64,000 nucleotides of DNA from Streptomyces sp. NBC_01341 (GTDB taxonomy: Bacteria; Actinomycetota; Actinomycetes; Streptomycetales; Streptomycetaceae). The notes beneath the pieces are model-generated. The model saw only the letters and a program-made list of their open reading frames with translations, had not been told where the DNA came from and ran no database searches. This document shows positions 7,863 to 16,800 of this stretch, in pieces. Position 1 is the first letter of the stretch. Every line of letters starts with the position of its first letter. Where the stretch lies: the NCBI RefSeq assembly GCF_035946055.1, contig NZ_CP108364.1:3658001-3722000 (forward strand). The letters run 5' to 3'. Both the position numbers and the translations under genes were made by a program.

Positions 7863-8758
7863 GCACCCACCTCCTGACGGCCGCCCTAACCGCCGCCGAA
7901 CGCGGCTGGTACGTCTTCCCGCTCCGCCCCGGCGACAAGCGCCCCGCCCTCCACGGCGAGAGCGCCTGCCCCCGCACCGGCCCCTGCACCACCAGCCACC
8001 TGAAGTGGGAACAGCGCGCCACCACCGACCCCGACCGCATCCGAGCCGCCTGGTCCACCGGAGCATGGAACATCGGCATCGCGACCGGCCCGTCCGAACT
8101 AGTCGTCGTCGACCTCGACATGCCCAAGCCCAACAGCAGTGCGGACACGCCTTGCGGCGTGACGACCTTCACGGCGCTCTGCGAGCGCGCCGGACACCCG
8201 GTGCCTCGTACTCGCACGATCCGGACCACGAGCGGCGGACGCCACCTGTACTTCAGCGCCCCCGCCGCCGCCCGCCTCCACAACACCGCCGGAACCCTCG
8301 CACCCCTGGTCGACACCCGCGCATGGGGCGGGTACGTCGTCGCCCCCGGCAGCACCATCAACGGCCACCACTACGCCATCGACGGGCCCGCCCTCATCAA
8401 CCCCCTGCCCGGGTGGCTCCGGCAGATCCTCATGCCCCCGCACCCCAAGCCCGCAGCCGTGCCGGGGCCTGCTCCGGTGCCGCTGCGGTCCCACCGGTAC
8501 GCGGAAACCGCCCTCCAGCGCGAGCGGGAGACCGTCCGGACGGCAGGGGAGGGCAGGCGCAACGCCACCCTGCTCGCGTCCGTACGGGCCGTGGGCCGTT
8601 TCGTCGCGTGGGGAGACCTTCCCCGCCACCTCGTCGAAGCGGCTTTTCAGGCAGAGGGCGAGGCCGTCGGGCTCACCGCGGCCGAGTGCCGCGCCACCAT
8701 CACCAGCGCCCTGGACTGGTCCACCCGTACCTGCCGGCCGCGACCGGAGGCGGCATGA
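7859..8758 (+). CDS. Bifunctional DNA primase/polymerase (prim-pol)
   Basis: This 299-residue protein has the N-terminal archaeo-eukaryotic-type prim-pol fold. It opens with ALTAAERGWYVFPLRPGDKRP. The catalytic acidic motif VVVDLDMP lies near residue 83, and TSGGRHLYF near 127 is the conserved G-R-H motif. In AICEs such proteins prime and copy the excised element during replication. Start and stop overlap both neighbours by ATGA, which places it in one operon with the methyltransferases and the DUF3631 protein. This makes AICE-1 a prim-pol type replicon, unlike AICE-2. Confidence 0.85.
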   Translation: MSTHLLTAALTAAERGWYVFPLRPGDKRPALHGESACPRTGPCTTSHLKWEQRATTDPDRIRAAWSTGAWNIGIATGPSELVVVDLDMPKPNSSADTPCGVTTFTALCERAGHPVPRTRTIRTTSGGRHLYFSAPAAARLHNTAGTLAPLVDTRAWGGYVVAPGSTINGHHYAIDGPALINPLPGWLRQILMPPHPKPAAVPGPAPVPLRSHRYAETALQRERETVRTAGEGRRNATLLASVRAVGRFVAWGDLPRHLVEAAFQAEGEAVGLTAAECRATITSALDWSTRTCRPRPEAA

Positions 8759-9096
8759 CCACCCGGACCAATCCCCCTCTGAAAAGCCTGCCCAACCGGC
8801 CCCGGCCTCGCCAAACCGCCCCCGCCCACAGCGGACAGAGGGCGGCGAAGGTCGTCGCCGAAGGCGTCCGCGTTGCTGTTCTCCCTGACCCGCGCACGGT
8901 CACCGTGACCGGCATCCAACCGGGCCCGACCGTGCGCGGACTCGACCGCAACGAGATCCCCGTAGCGGACTGGCTCTGCGCCTGCGGCCACCACGAACGC
9001 GCCCGGGGCCGCAGCGCCGTCACCGAACTCACCACCCGCGCACGCGTCCAGCAGTGCCCCCACACCACCCCCATCACCGGGAGGGCCGCCGCATGA
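8755..9096 (+). CDS. Small basic AICE protein, hypothetical
   Basis: This 113-residue basic protein lies between the prim-pol and DUF3631 genes with ATGA overlaps on both sides. The C-terminal half has three Cys and two His (WLCACGHHERARG ... QQCPH), which could bind zinc. No family is recognised. Its place inside the replication operon suggests an accessory replication or DNA-binding role. Confidence 0.6.
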   Translation: MTTRTNPPLKSLPNRPRPRQTAPAHSGQRAAKVVAEGVRVAVLPDPRTVTVTGIQPGPTVRGLDRNEIPVADWLCACGHHERARGRSAVTELTTRARVQQCPHTTPITGRAAA

Positions 9097-10256
9097 CCGA
9101 TCCCGCACCCACCACACCGCCCACCGACGGCGCCGCGCTGCTCGACGAAGTGGAAGCCTTCCACCGCCGCTTCAACGTCTTCCCGAGCGAGGCCGCGTTC
9201 GTCGCGGTCGCCCTGTGGGACGCGCACGCCCACCTGCTCGACTGCTTCGACTCCACCCCCCGCATCGCCTTCCTGTCCCCCGAACCGGGGTCCGGGAAGA
9301 CCCGGGCACTGGAGATCGTGGAAACCCTCGTCCCGCAGCCCATGACGGCCGTCAACGCGTCCGCAGCCGCCCTGTTCCGGTCCGTCTCCGCAGGCAGCGG
9401 GAAGCCCACCATCCTGTTCGACGAGATCGATACCGTCTTCGGTCCCAAAGCTGGGGACAACGAGGAACTGCGCGGCTTCCTGAACGCCGGACACCGCCGC
9501 ACCGGGGTCACCTACCGGTGCATCGGCGACGGCGGACAGCAGACCGTCCAGGCATTCCCCTCGTACTGCGCGGTCGCGGTCGCAGGTCTCGGCTCACTCC
9601 CGGACACGATCATGAGCCGGGCCGTCATCGTCCGCATGCGCCGCCGAGCCCGCAACGAAACGGTCGAACCCTTCCGCGCCCGCATCCACGAAGCCGAAGG
9701 GCACAAGCTCCGCGACCGGCTCGCCCAATGGGCGGAGCACGCCCGCGGCTTCGTCATGGGTGCCTGGCCGGACATGCCCGACGGGGTCAGCGACCGGCCG
9801 GCAGACGTGTGGGAACCGCTGCTCGCCATCGCCGACGCCGTCGGGGGTCACTGGCCCGAGCGGGCCCGCGCCGCGTGCGTGACCCTCGTGACCGCCTCCC
9901 GTGCCAACGACAAGGGCAGCATCGGCGTCCGGCTGCTCACCGACCTGCGTGACCACGTCATGGTCGGCATCGACCGCCTGCCCACCGTCGCCATCCTCGA
10001 CCGGCTCAACGCTCTGGACGACGCCCCGTGGGCCGACCTCCACGGCAAGCCGCTCGACAACCGGCGTCTGTCCAAGATGCTCGCCGAGTACATGACGGCC
10101 GACAACGAGCCCATCGCCTCCCGCAACATCAAGACCGCCGGGAGCGTGCTCAAGGGCTACTACACCGCCGATCTCTGGGACGCCTGGGCCCGCTACTGCC
10201 CCCCACCCCCGGAAAGTCCGCTACCTCCGCTACCAGGCACCGAAAACACCATCTGA
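9093..10256 (+). CDS. DUF3631 domain ATPase (replication module)
   Basis: The 387-residue protein has a P-loop (PEPGSGKT, about 67-74) and Walker B (TILFDEIDTVFG, about 109-120), followed by an arginine-rich sensor segment near 180 (SRAVIVRMRRRAR). DUF3631 proteins accompany prim-pol proteins in mobile elements and are presumed helicase or helicase-loader partners. The last 13 codons overlap two copies of the CCGCTAC repeat, and the iteron-like cluster continues straight after the stop. That places a probable origin right behind its replication genes. Confidence 0.8.
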   Translation: MTDPAPTTPPTDGAALLDEVEAFHRRFNVFPSEAAFVAVALWDAHAHLLDCFDSTPRIAFLSPEPGSGKTRALEIVETLVPQPMTAVNASAAALFRSVSAGSGKPTILFDEIDTVFGPKAGDNEELRGFLNAGHRRTGVTYRCIGDGGQQTVQAFPSYCAVAVAGLGSLPDTIMSRAVIVRMRRRARNETVEPFRARIHEAEGHKLRDRLAQWAEHARGFVMGAWPDMPDGVSDRPADVWEPLLAIADAVGGHWPERARAACVTLVTASRANDKGSIGVRLLTDLRDHVMVGIDRLPTVAILDRLNALDDAPWADLHGKPLDNRRLSKMLAEYMTADNEPIASRNIKTAGSVLKGYYTADLWDAWARYCPPPPESPLPPLPGTENTI

Positions 10257-10380
10257 CCAGCGCAAACCCGGTAGCGGTAAGCCGTCGCGCTTGCCGCTAC
10301 CCATCCGCTACCGCTACCTCGTCCGCTACCTCCGACAGGCCCTCTGACCTGCGAGGTAGCGGCGGTAGCGGAAGTAGCGC
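10218..10380. repeat. GTAGCGG iteron-like repeat cluster
   Basis: Nine exact copies of GTAGCGG or its complement CCGCTAC lie at 10218, 10227, 10271, 10294, 10305, 10311, 10323, 10356 and 10365. A tenth with one mismatch is at 10374. Spacing is often 9 bp, and orientation changes in blocks. The cluster lies between the replication ATPase and the excisionase gene. It may be the origin of replication (iterons) or the operator for xis-int, or both. Confidence 0.65.
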
Positions 10381-10424
10381 CCCTCAGAGGTACGCCCCAA
10401 GGACCATCCCGGAGGAGCCCCCGC

Positions 10425-10622
10425 ATGACCACCGCCATGCCCGCCAGTCACGAAGCGCTCAAGGTCCCTGAAGTCATGGCGGCGCTTCGTCTCAGCCGCA
10501 GCAAGGTCTACGACCTCATCCGCTCCAAGCAGCTCCCCAGCTTCACGGCCGGCCGGGCGCGACGCATCCCGGTCGACGCCGTCCGGGAGTACATGCGCAA
10601 CCAGATGGAGGAGGCCGCCTGA
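10425..10622 (+). CDS. xis: Excisionase (Xis), helix-turn-helix
   Basis: This 65-residue MerR/excisionase-type protein contains EVMAALRLSRSKVYDLIRSKQLPSFTAG split across a helix-turn-helix and a short wing. Such proteins bend att-site DNA and direct the integrase to excision. ATG 10425 is preceded by GGAGGAGC. The stop shares one base with the integrase start (TGATG), so the two are made together. Confidence 0.85.
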   Translation: MTTAMPASHEALKVPEVMAALRLSRSKVYDLIRSKQLPSFTAGRARRIPVDAVREYMRNQMEEAA

Positions 10623-11896
10623 TGGCCAAACGACGCGCCAACGGCGAAGGAACGATCACCAAGCGCACGGACGGCCGCTACCACGCCGCCGCCTACGTCT
10701 ACCGCCCCGACGGGACGCGGACGCGCAAGTTCGTCTATGGCAAGACCCGCGAGGAAGTCGCCGACAAGCTCACCGAGTTGCAGGAGAAGACGCGTCAGGG
10801 CATCCCGGCCGCCTCTTCCACGATGGGGTTCGGTGACTACCTGACCTACTGGCTCGCTGCCATCGCGCCGGAACGGCTCAAGCCCGCCACGCTCAACAGC
10901 TACGAGGGGCTGACCAGGCTCTACATTCGGCCGGCACTCGGCAAGAAACGACTCAACCGGCTCTCGCCTGCGGACGTGCGCCGGTTCCTGACCGAGTTCA
11001 AGGGCTCTTGCCTGTGCTGTCTGCGACGCGCCGACCACGAGCGCCCGGAAGGAAAGCGCGGCTGCTGCGCCGTAGGCAAGTGCTGCAAGCGGCTTCCGTC
11101 CGCTCGGACCGTCCAGTACGTGCACGCCGTACTGCGGTCGGCTCTACAACAGGCGATGCGCGAAGAGCTGATCGCTCGGAACGTCGCACGCATCGTCGAG
11201 ACCCCGACCATCACACGCAAGGAGGTGCTCCCCCTGGACGGCGCCGAAGTCCGAATCCTGCTCAAGACCGCCCGCACGCACCGGCTGTACGCGCTGTGGC
11301 TGCTGCTCGTGTCGACCGGCCTGCGGCGCGGGGAAGCTCTCGCCCTCACGTGGTCGGACGTTGACCTCGCGAACCGACAGCTCCGGGTACGCCGGAACGT
11401 GCAGCGCATCCGGCGGGAGCTCCTCTTTGGGACGCCGAAGACCACCCGGTCGATCCGCACGGTTTCCCTGCCGCGGCACCTCGTACGGGCGCTCGCCCAC
11501 CACCGCGAGCAGCAGGAACGCGAGCGCACGGTCGCGGGCAAGAAGTGGCAGCCGACGCCTGGGCAGCCTGACGGACTGATCTTCACCACACAGACAGGAA
11601 GGGTCATCGACCCGCGTGGTCTCAACCGGATGCTGACGATCCTGTGCAGGGACGCGAACGTACGGCGCGTCAGGGTCCACGACCTACGGCACACCTGCGC
11701 GTCGATCCTGCTCTCACGAGGGGTGGACGCCCGCACGATCATGGAGACGCTCGGCCACAGCACCATCACCATGACGCTCGACACCTACGCGCACGTGATG
11801 GACACGACGCTGCGGGCGGCTGCGGAGAGCATGGACGACGCGCTGAATCTCGATGACCTGGATGACGGGTCGGAGGAGGAAGCGTCGGACGACTGA
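10622..11896 (+). CDS. int: Tyrosine integrase of AICE-1
   Basis: The 424-residue tyrosine recombinase has an N-terminal AP2-like arm-binding region and a SAM-like core-binding domain. The catalytic domain shows the Arg of TGLRRGEALAL, the HDLRHTCAS box, LGHST, and the nucleophile Tyr in LDTYAHVM. A Cys-rich insertion between about 127 and 155 (CLCC ... CC ... CC) is seen in other Streptomyces integrases and may bind zinc. It catalyses recombination between attP and the tRNA-Arg gene that lies directly downstream. Confidence 0.95.
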   Translation: MAKRRANGEGTITKRTDGRYHAAAYVYRPDGTRTRKFVYGKTREEVADKLTELQEKTRQGIPAASSTMGFGDYLTYWLAAIAPERLKPATLNSYEGLTRLYIRPALGKKRLNRLSPADVRRFLTEFKGSCLCCLRRADHERPEGKRGCCAVGKCCKRLPSARTVQYVHAVLRSALQQAMREELIARNVARIVETPTITRKEVLPLDGAEVRILLKTARTHRLYALWLLLVSTGLRRGEALALTWSDVDLANRQLRVRRNVQRIRRELLFGTPKTTRSIRTVSLPRHLVRALAHHREQQERERTVAGKKWQPTPGQPDGLIFTTQTGRVIDPRGLNRMLTILCRDANVRRVRVHDLRHTCASILLSRGVDARTIMETLGHSTITMTLDTYAHVMDTTLRAAAESMDDALNLDDLDDGSEEEASDD

Positions 11897-11936
11897 GAGC
11901 GTCTCTCCGGGCGCGTTGATGTCACCCGCTGATGTC

Positions 11937-11969
11937 AAAGGCCCCCTGGTCGATGTCCAGGGGGCCTTT
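11937..11969 (+). terminator. Strong terminator after int
   Basis: AAAGGCCCCCTGG and CCAGGGGGCCTTT form a perfect 13-bp stem with a 7-nt loop that ends in TTT. It can stop transcription from int and also from the tRNA-Arg gene on the other strand. Confidence 0.85.
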
Positions 11970-11977
11970 GAGCTGCG

Positions 11978-12050
11978 TGCACTCGGCAGGATTCGAACCT
12001 GCAACCTTCTGATCCGTAGTCAGATGCTCTATCCGTTAAGCTACGAGTGC
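11978..12050 (-). tRNA. tRNA-Arg (anticodon ACG)
   Basis: This 73-nt cloverleaf has a 7-bp acceptor stem (GCACTCG/CGAGTGC), discriminator A, T-loop TTCGAAT, and anticodon loop CTACGGA with 5-bp stem TCTGA/TCAGA. It is intact next to the integrase, so insertion of AICE-1 restored the 3' end. No CCA is encoded. Confidence 0.95.
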
Positions 12051-12263
12051 GTGGTCGCGGTGTTGGCCGGTGACCTTGCTTCCCGGTTTTTTTCTCCCCG
12101 GTCGGCGTTGCGAGAACAACATTACATGACCTGCGCCGTCACGCGAAATCCATTAGTCGCACCTCGCCTGACCTGCGGAAACACTCATCTGGAGCAGTCT
12201 CCGCAGCGGCTCTGTCCCGCCTCCGCACCCCCTCGCACCGCGTACATGCGGCCGGAAACGACC

Positions 12264-12292
12264 GAAGCCCCGTGCCAGTGGCACGGGGCTTC
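12264..12292 (-). terminator. Terminator of tRNA-Ser(GCT)
   Basis: GAAGCCCCGTGCC and GGCACGGGGCTTC form a 13-bp stem with a 3-nt loop, 9 nt downstream of the tRNA-Ser 3' end on the minus strand. Confidence 0.75.
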
Positions 12293-12301
12293 GGGATCTT
12301 G

Positions 12302-12392
12302 CGGAGGCGGAGGGATTTGAACCCTCGATGGGCTTTAAGACCCAAACCGCATTAGCAGTGCGGCGCCATAGACCGGACTAGGCGACGCCTCC
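12302..12392 (-). tRNA. tRNA-Ser (anticodon GCT), copy 1
   Basis: This 91-nt class II tRNA has acceptor GGAGGCG/CGCCTCC, discriminator G, and a long variable arm. The anticodon loop CTGCTAA lies on stem CCGCA/TGCGG, and the T-loop is TTCAAAT. A second, different tRNA-Ser with the same anticodon is at 59573. Confidence 0.95.
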
Positions 12393-12785
12393 AGCACACC
12401 CCCGCGCGAGCGCGAGTGGTGTGTGCAGATGATGACACAGACGAGCGCGCTGTCACCAATCGCTGCTCACGCTACTAGGCAGGCGGGTGGCGAGGCAAAG
12501 CGCCCCGGGCGGATGTTGCGGCTCGTCGGTCCGGGATGCCCGTCACGCCCGGAGTCCCACCGCTCCCGACGTACCCGGCCCCAACCGCGCGCCGCGTCCG
12601 CCGCCCGGGCGACTGTTCCGGTCGGCCCCCCAGGAGTTGCGCAACGTGCGGGCGCAAGGAGCGTTAGAGAGGCGAGGGCTCCGCCCTCCGTCCGTGACCC
12701 CGTGTGCCCGGTGCGCCCGCAGTCCAGGTGCGTGCCGGAGCAGACCGGCGCGCCCCCGGGTGCGCCAGAGCAACTGGAGCCCCGC
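12393..12785. other. Intergenic, 393 bp, no gene seen
   Basis: This gap separates tRNA-Ser from the protease inhibitor gene. I see no supported coding frame, and codon bias is not that of Streptomyces genes in any frame. The last part presumably holds the inhibitor promoter, but no clear -35/-10 pair is visible. Confidence 0.4.
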
Positions 12786-13253
12786 ATGCTGCGCCGTCTC
12801 ACCCTCACCGCTGTCGCGTCCGTCGCCGCGCTGACCGCCGCCACCCCCCTCGCCACCGCCGCGTCCCCCCTGCTGCCCCTGCCCCCTCTCCCCGTCCTTC
12901 AGGGGGACTGGACGGCCGAGGACACGCAGACGAAGCTCACGGTCACGGTCTCGGACTCCGGCAACCCCGCGGCCGACGGTGTCTTCGAGCTGGAGTGCGA
13001 CCCCGCAGGCGGCAGCCACCCCGCCGCGCAGCGGGCCTGCGACCTGCTGGACGAAGCGGCGGAGTCGGGCGACAACCCCTTCGTGGCCACGGACCGCAAC
13101 GCCATGTGCACCCAGCAGATGGGCGGACCCGCCGCCGCCAGGGTCGAGGGGACCTGGCAGGGACAGAACGTGGACGCCCGCTTCAGCCGGGCCAACGGCT
13201 GCGAGATCTCCCGCTGGAACGCCCTTGTGCCGGTGCTCCCCTCGGCAAGGTGA
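12786..13253 (+). CDS. Secreted subtilisin-inhibitor-like (SSI) protein
   Basis: The 155-residue precursor has a Sec signal peptide (MLRRLTLTAVASVAALTAAT, cleavage near 26). The mature domain is of the SSI family: GTW/V-type core, paired cysteines (ECDP ... RAC and CTQ ... GCE), and the VEGTWQG segment after the reactive loop. SSI proteins inhibit extracellular subtilisin- and trypsin-like proteases and are secreted by streptomycetes. The loop reads CTQQMGGP where classic members have C-x-M/K/R-x-Y-x-P, so the P1 residue is probably Gln and specificity may differ. ATG 12786 is the start that gives a clean signal peptide. Confidence 0.85.
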   Translation: MLRRLTLTAVASVAALTAATPLATAASPLLPLPPLPVLQGDWTAEDTQTKLTVTVSDSGNPAADGVFELECDPAGGSHPAAQRACDLLDEAAESGDNPFVATDRNAMCTQQMGGPAAARVEGTWQGQNVDARFSRANGCEISRWNALVPVLPSAR

Positions 13254-13802
13254 CCTGGGCAGCCCCCTGGGTGCGCCCCTCGCGGGTACGGGCTCTCCCC
13301 TCATGGAACGAGTTCTCTTCACGAGGGCGCACCCCCATGCGCCGTCCCACTCACGCGCCGTCCCACTCACGCCCCGTCCCCCACTCCGGCGAAGCAATCA
13401 CCCCCGCCGGGTTGTCGGTTCGCCGCGGCGACGTAGCCGGTCCGGCGGAGGGGATTAGCCGGTTCGGCGGGGCGTGCGCCGGGACTTCGACCGGCCGCAG
13501 CGGCGCACACCGGGGCGTGAAATCGGCCGGCCCGGGGTGCGCGACCGCCGGTTTCCGGATCCTCCACGGGCCCGTTCCGGCATGCGCGGAGGCGCATTCG
13601 AGCACGTCAGAAGGGGCGCGCGAGGGCGCGTCATGGACCACCGGCGTACACCGTGTGCACAGAACCTTGGTGAGAGCTCCCCCTCATCCGCCGCCCCTCA
13701 CGCGCTCCCTGCCTTTAGACTCCTCCAGTGACAGCCTGAGGCCCGAGGGGCAGGATGGGGCCCGCTGTCGGCAAGGTGCGGTAATCAGGGAGGAAGCGTC
13801 TC
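13254..13802. other. Intergenic, 549 bp; short tandem repeat
   Basis: No gene is supported. Near 13338-13372 a 16-bp unit (CGCCGTCCCACTCACG) occurs twice in tandem with a partial third copy. The last 60 bases must hold the promoter of the sensor gene. GGGAGGAAGC at 13790-13799 is its ribosome-binding site. Confidence 0.45.
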
Positions 13803-16800
13803 GTGAGCAGCAGGCCATCCCGAGGCGCTGCTCGCCTCGCAGCCATACTCGACGCCCTTCCGGACGGGCTCCTGCTCGTCAACTGCAACGGCACGGTCGT
13901 CAACGCCAACACCATCGCCCTCGAAATGTTCGAGACCCCGGGCACCGCGCTCGTGGGACGCGGACTGCTCGACCTGCTTCCGGAGTTCGACTCCAGGCTG
14001 ATCCCGGGGTCGATGCGGAGGCCGGACGCTGCGGACGAGCAGGGCAGGACCAAGCCCACGCGCATGGTCGCCCGCCGGACCGACAGCACCGAGTACCCCG
14101 CCGAGGTCACCAGCGCCTCCCTGGACAGCGGGCAGGCCGGGTACAACGACATCCACTCCAGCTACACGGGTGACGAGCTGCTCATGCTCGTCGTACGCGA
14201 TCTCTCCGGCACCGTCGACACCGAGGCCGAGCTGGCCCGTTCGCAGCGGCAGACCGAGATGATCCTGCGTGCCGCGTCCGAGGGCGTCGTGGGTACGGAC
14301 ACCGACGGCCGGGTCGTCCTGGTCAATCCCGCCGCCGCGCAGATCCTCGGCTTCCGCGCGAGCGATCTCGGCGGCAAGGAACTCCACACGCTGATCCTGC
14401 ACTCGCGGGCGGAGGGGGAGCCCTTCCCGTACGACGAGTCGCCTCTCGCGGACACCCTGCGGTCCGGACGCAAGCACCGGGTGCGCGGGCAGGTGCTCTG
14501 GTCCAAGAGCGGGGCGCAGGTGCCGGTCGACCTGACCACGGCACCGGTGCGCGACGGGGACCAGCTGGTCGGCGCCGTCATGACGTTCACCGACCGCCGG
14601 CCGTTCGAGGAACTGACCCAGCAGCACACCGGCGAGGTCTCCGGTCTCACGGAACAGCACGCCGCCGAGATCGCCGAGCTCACCGAGAAGCACCGCGCCG
14701 AAATCGAGGCGCTCACGGAACGGCACGCGGCCGAGACCGCCGACCGCACCGAGCGCTACGCCTCCGAACTGGAGGACAAGACCGAGCGCCTGGCCGATCT
14801 CGGCGAGCGTCACGCCCAGCTGACCGCGGTCCTGGGCGAGTCCCTGCGGGGGCCCCTGGAGGAGCTGCGCGGCGAGCTCTCGGCGCTCGCCGCCGACCCG
14901 GCCGGCCAGCTCTGGCCCGAGGCCAACCAGATCCTGCACCACCTCGCCGCGGGCTACGCGCGTATGACGACGCTCGTCGACAACGTCCTGAGCTACCAGC
15001 GGCTGGACAGCGGCACCGAGGAGCTCAGCAAGCTGCCGGTGCTGCTCGACTCCGTGGTGACCGCCGGCATCGACGGTGCGGTCGAGCTGATCGGTCCCGG
15101 CCGGGCCCAGTTCGCGGTGCACGCGCCGCCGATCGAGGCCGAGGTCGACGCGGGCCGTCTGATCACGGCGCTCGCCCATCTCGTCGCCGACGTGGCCGGC
15201 GTCGACTCCACGGGCAAGGCCCGGCTGGTCCCCGGCGGCGGCTACGTCGACTCCACCGTGGTCGTGGCCGCGGCCCAACGGGGCGATGTGGTCAGGATCG
15301 AGGTACGCGGACCGTTCGCCGGGGGCGACCCGGTGCACGTGCCGATCGTGCGCGGGATCGTGCGGGCGCACGACGGCGTGCTGCAGACGCACGAGATGCC
15401 GGGCATGAGCGGCAGTGCCTACGTCCTGGAGGTGCCGATCGGCTCGGGTGCGGGCACGATCGCGCCGGTGCCGCTCCCGGTCGTGGAGGAACCTGTCGCA
15501 CCGGAACCTGTCGCACCGCAACCTGTCGCACCGCAACCCGTCGCACCGGAACCTGTCGCACCGCAACCCGCCCCGCAGCCCGCTCAGGGCGGACGCCGCC
15601 GGGCGCGCAGAGCGTCCACGGACGCCTTCCTGGACAGCGCGGTGGACGGCCCCGCGCCGGACGGGGACACCGCGGCGGCGGAGCCGACCGGGCGGCGCAG
15701 GGCCCGACGGGAGCCCGCCGCGTCGCAGGAACAGCAGTCCGAAGCGGATATGACCCCACCTCAGCAGGGTGAGGGCTCCGGGCGCAGGCGCGGCCGTCCC
15801 AGCCCCGCGGAGACCGCCGCACCGGTCCCGGAGGACCGTTCCCGGCAGGCACTGGCTCTCCCCGCGGCGGCGTCCACCGGCGCCTCGGAGGGTTCCGTGG
15901 TGACGGCCGCCGAGGGCGCGCAGGGAGGCGGCGGACGCCCCCAGCGCGGACAGACGGTGCCGCCGCAGGGCGTGCCGCACGGCGCGTCCGGCCGGACAGG
16001 GCGTCAGGGCCCCGCCGAGCAGGCTGCCCTGCCGGCGCTCGCCTCGGCCGAGGCCCCCGCCGGACAGGAGCAGGGCCGGCAGCCCGACGGCCGGCGTGCC
16101 CGGCGGGCTCTCGCAGCCGCGCAGGAGCGCGCGGCGGCCGCCGAGCCAACGGGGCCACGCACCGCGTTCGCGCTGCCCCCGGCAGCCGCGGACCGTATCC
16201 CGCCCATGGCCCCGGGTACGCCTGTGGTGGCACCTGCGCAGGCCATGGCGGCACCCGCTCAGGCCGTGCCTCAGGCCGTGCCTCAGGCCCCGGGGGCCGC
16301 CCGCCCGGACGGCCGGCCCGTGCAGACGAATCAGCCGCGCCGGCCGGGGACGACCCGGCCCGACGTGCCGGACGCCCTGCCCGCGGGCATCCCGCCGGCC
16401 GAGCGCCACGACGCCGTACGGACCGAGCCGGACGCCGATCACACCCCGCCGCAGCCCCACCCCCTGCCGTCCGGCCGCCGCAGGGCACGCCCCGCCGAGG
16501 CGCCCGAGGCCCAGGCCGGCCCCGGACAGCCGCTGCCCGCCGTCCCGCCGCAGCCCGACTGGGCGCAGTCCGGCACGTCCGGGCAGGGCCTGGCGGGCCT
16601 GGTGCAGCACGAGAACGGTGCCGAGACGCCCGGCGACGAGCCGTGGGAAGCCCCGGGGACCACAGCGCACACCACGGGCACGGCCGATCCGTCGGTCGTC
16701 CAGGCCGCCTCCGGTGAGGCCGAGGCCCGTCCGGCCGACGGCCCCACCCACGCTCCGGACGCACTGCGCCGGCCACTGCCCGCCGAAGCCCCGATGCCGG

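Larger units (their letters stand above)
1..12000. mobile_element. AICE-1, integrated at tRNA-Arg(ACG); left end outside window
   Basis: A run of short, mostly plus-strand, tightly overlapping genes ends with excisionase and tyrosine integrase genes 80 bp from the 3' end of a tRNA-Arg gene. That is the standard arrangement of actinomycete integrative and conjugative elements. The modules visible are transfer (FtsK/TraB protein at 2382), modification (5418-7862), replication (prim-pol and DUF3631 proteins at 7859-10256) and integration (10425-11896). The att core should lie in the 3' part of the tRNA near 11978-12000. Its partner copy and the left end are not in this window, so element length and exact right boundary are unknown. 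The boundary given is approximate. Confidence 0.85.

Noticed and set aside
15481..15575. CRISPR-like array in the sensor gene
   Set aside because: The repeat is in frame, has no spacers and encodes a Pro-rich linker.
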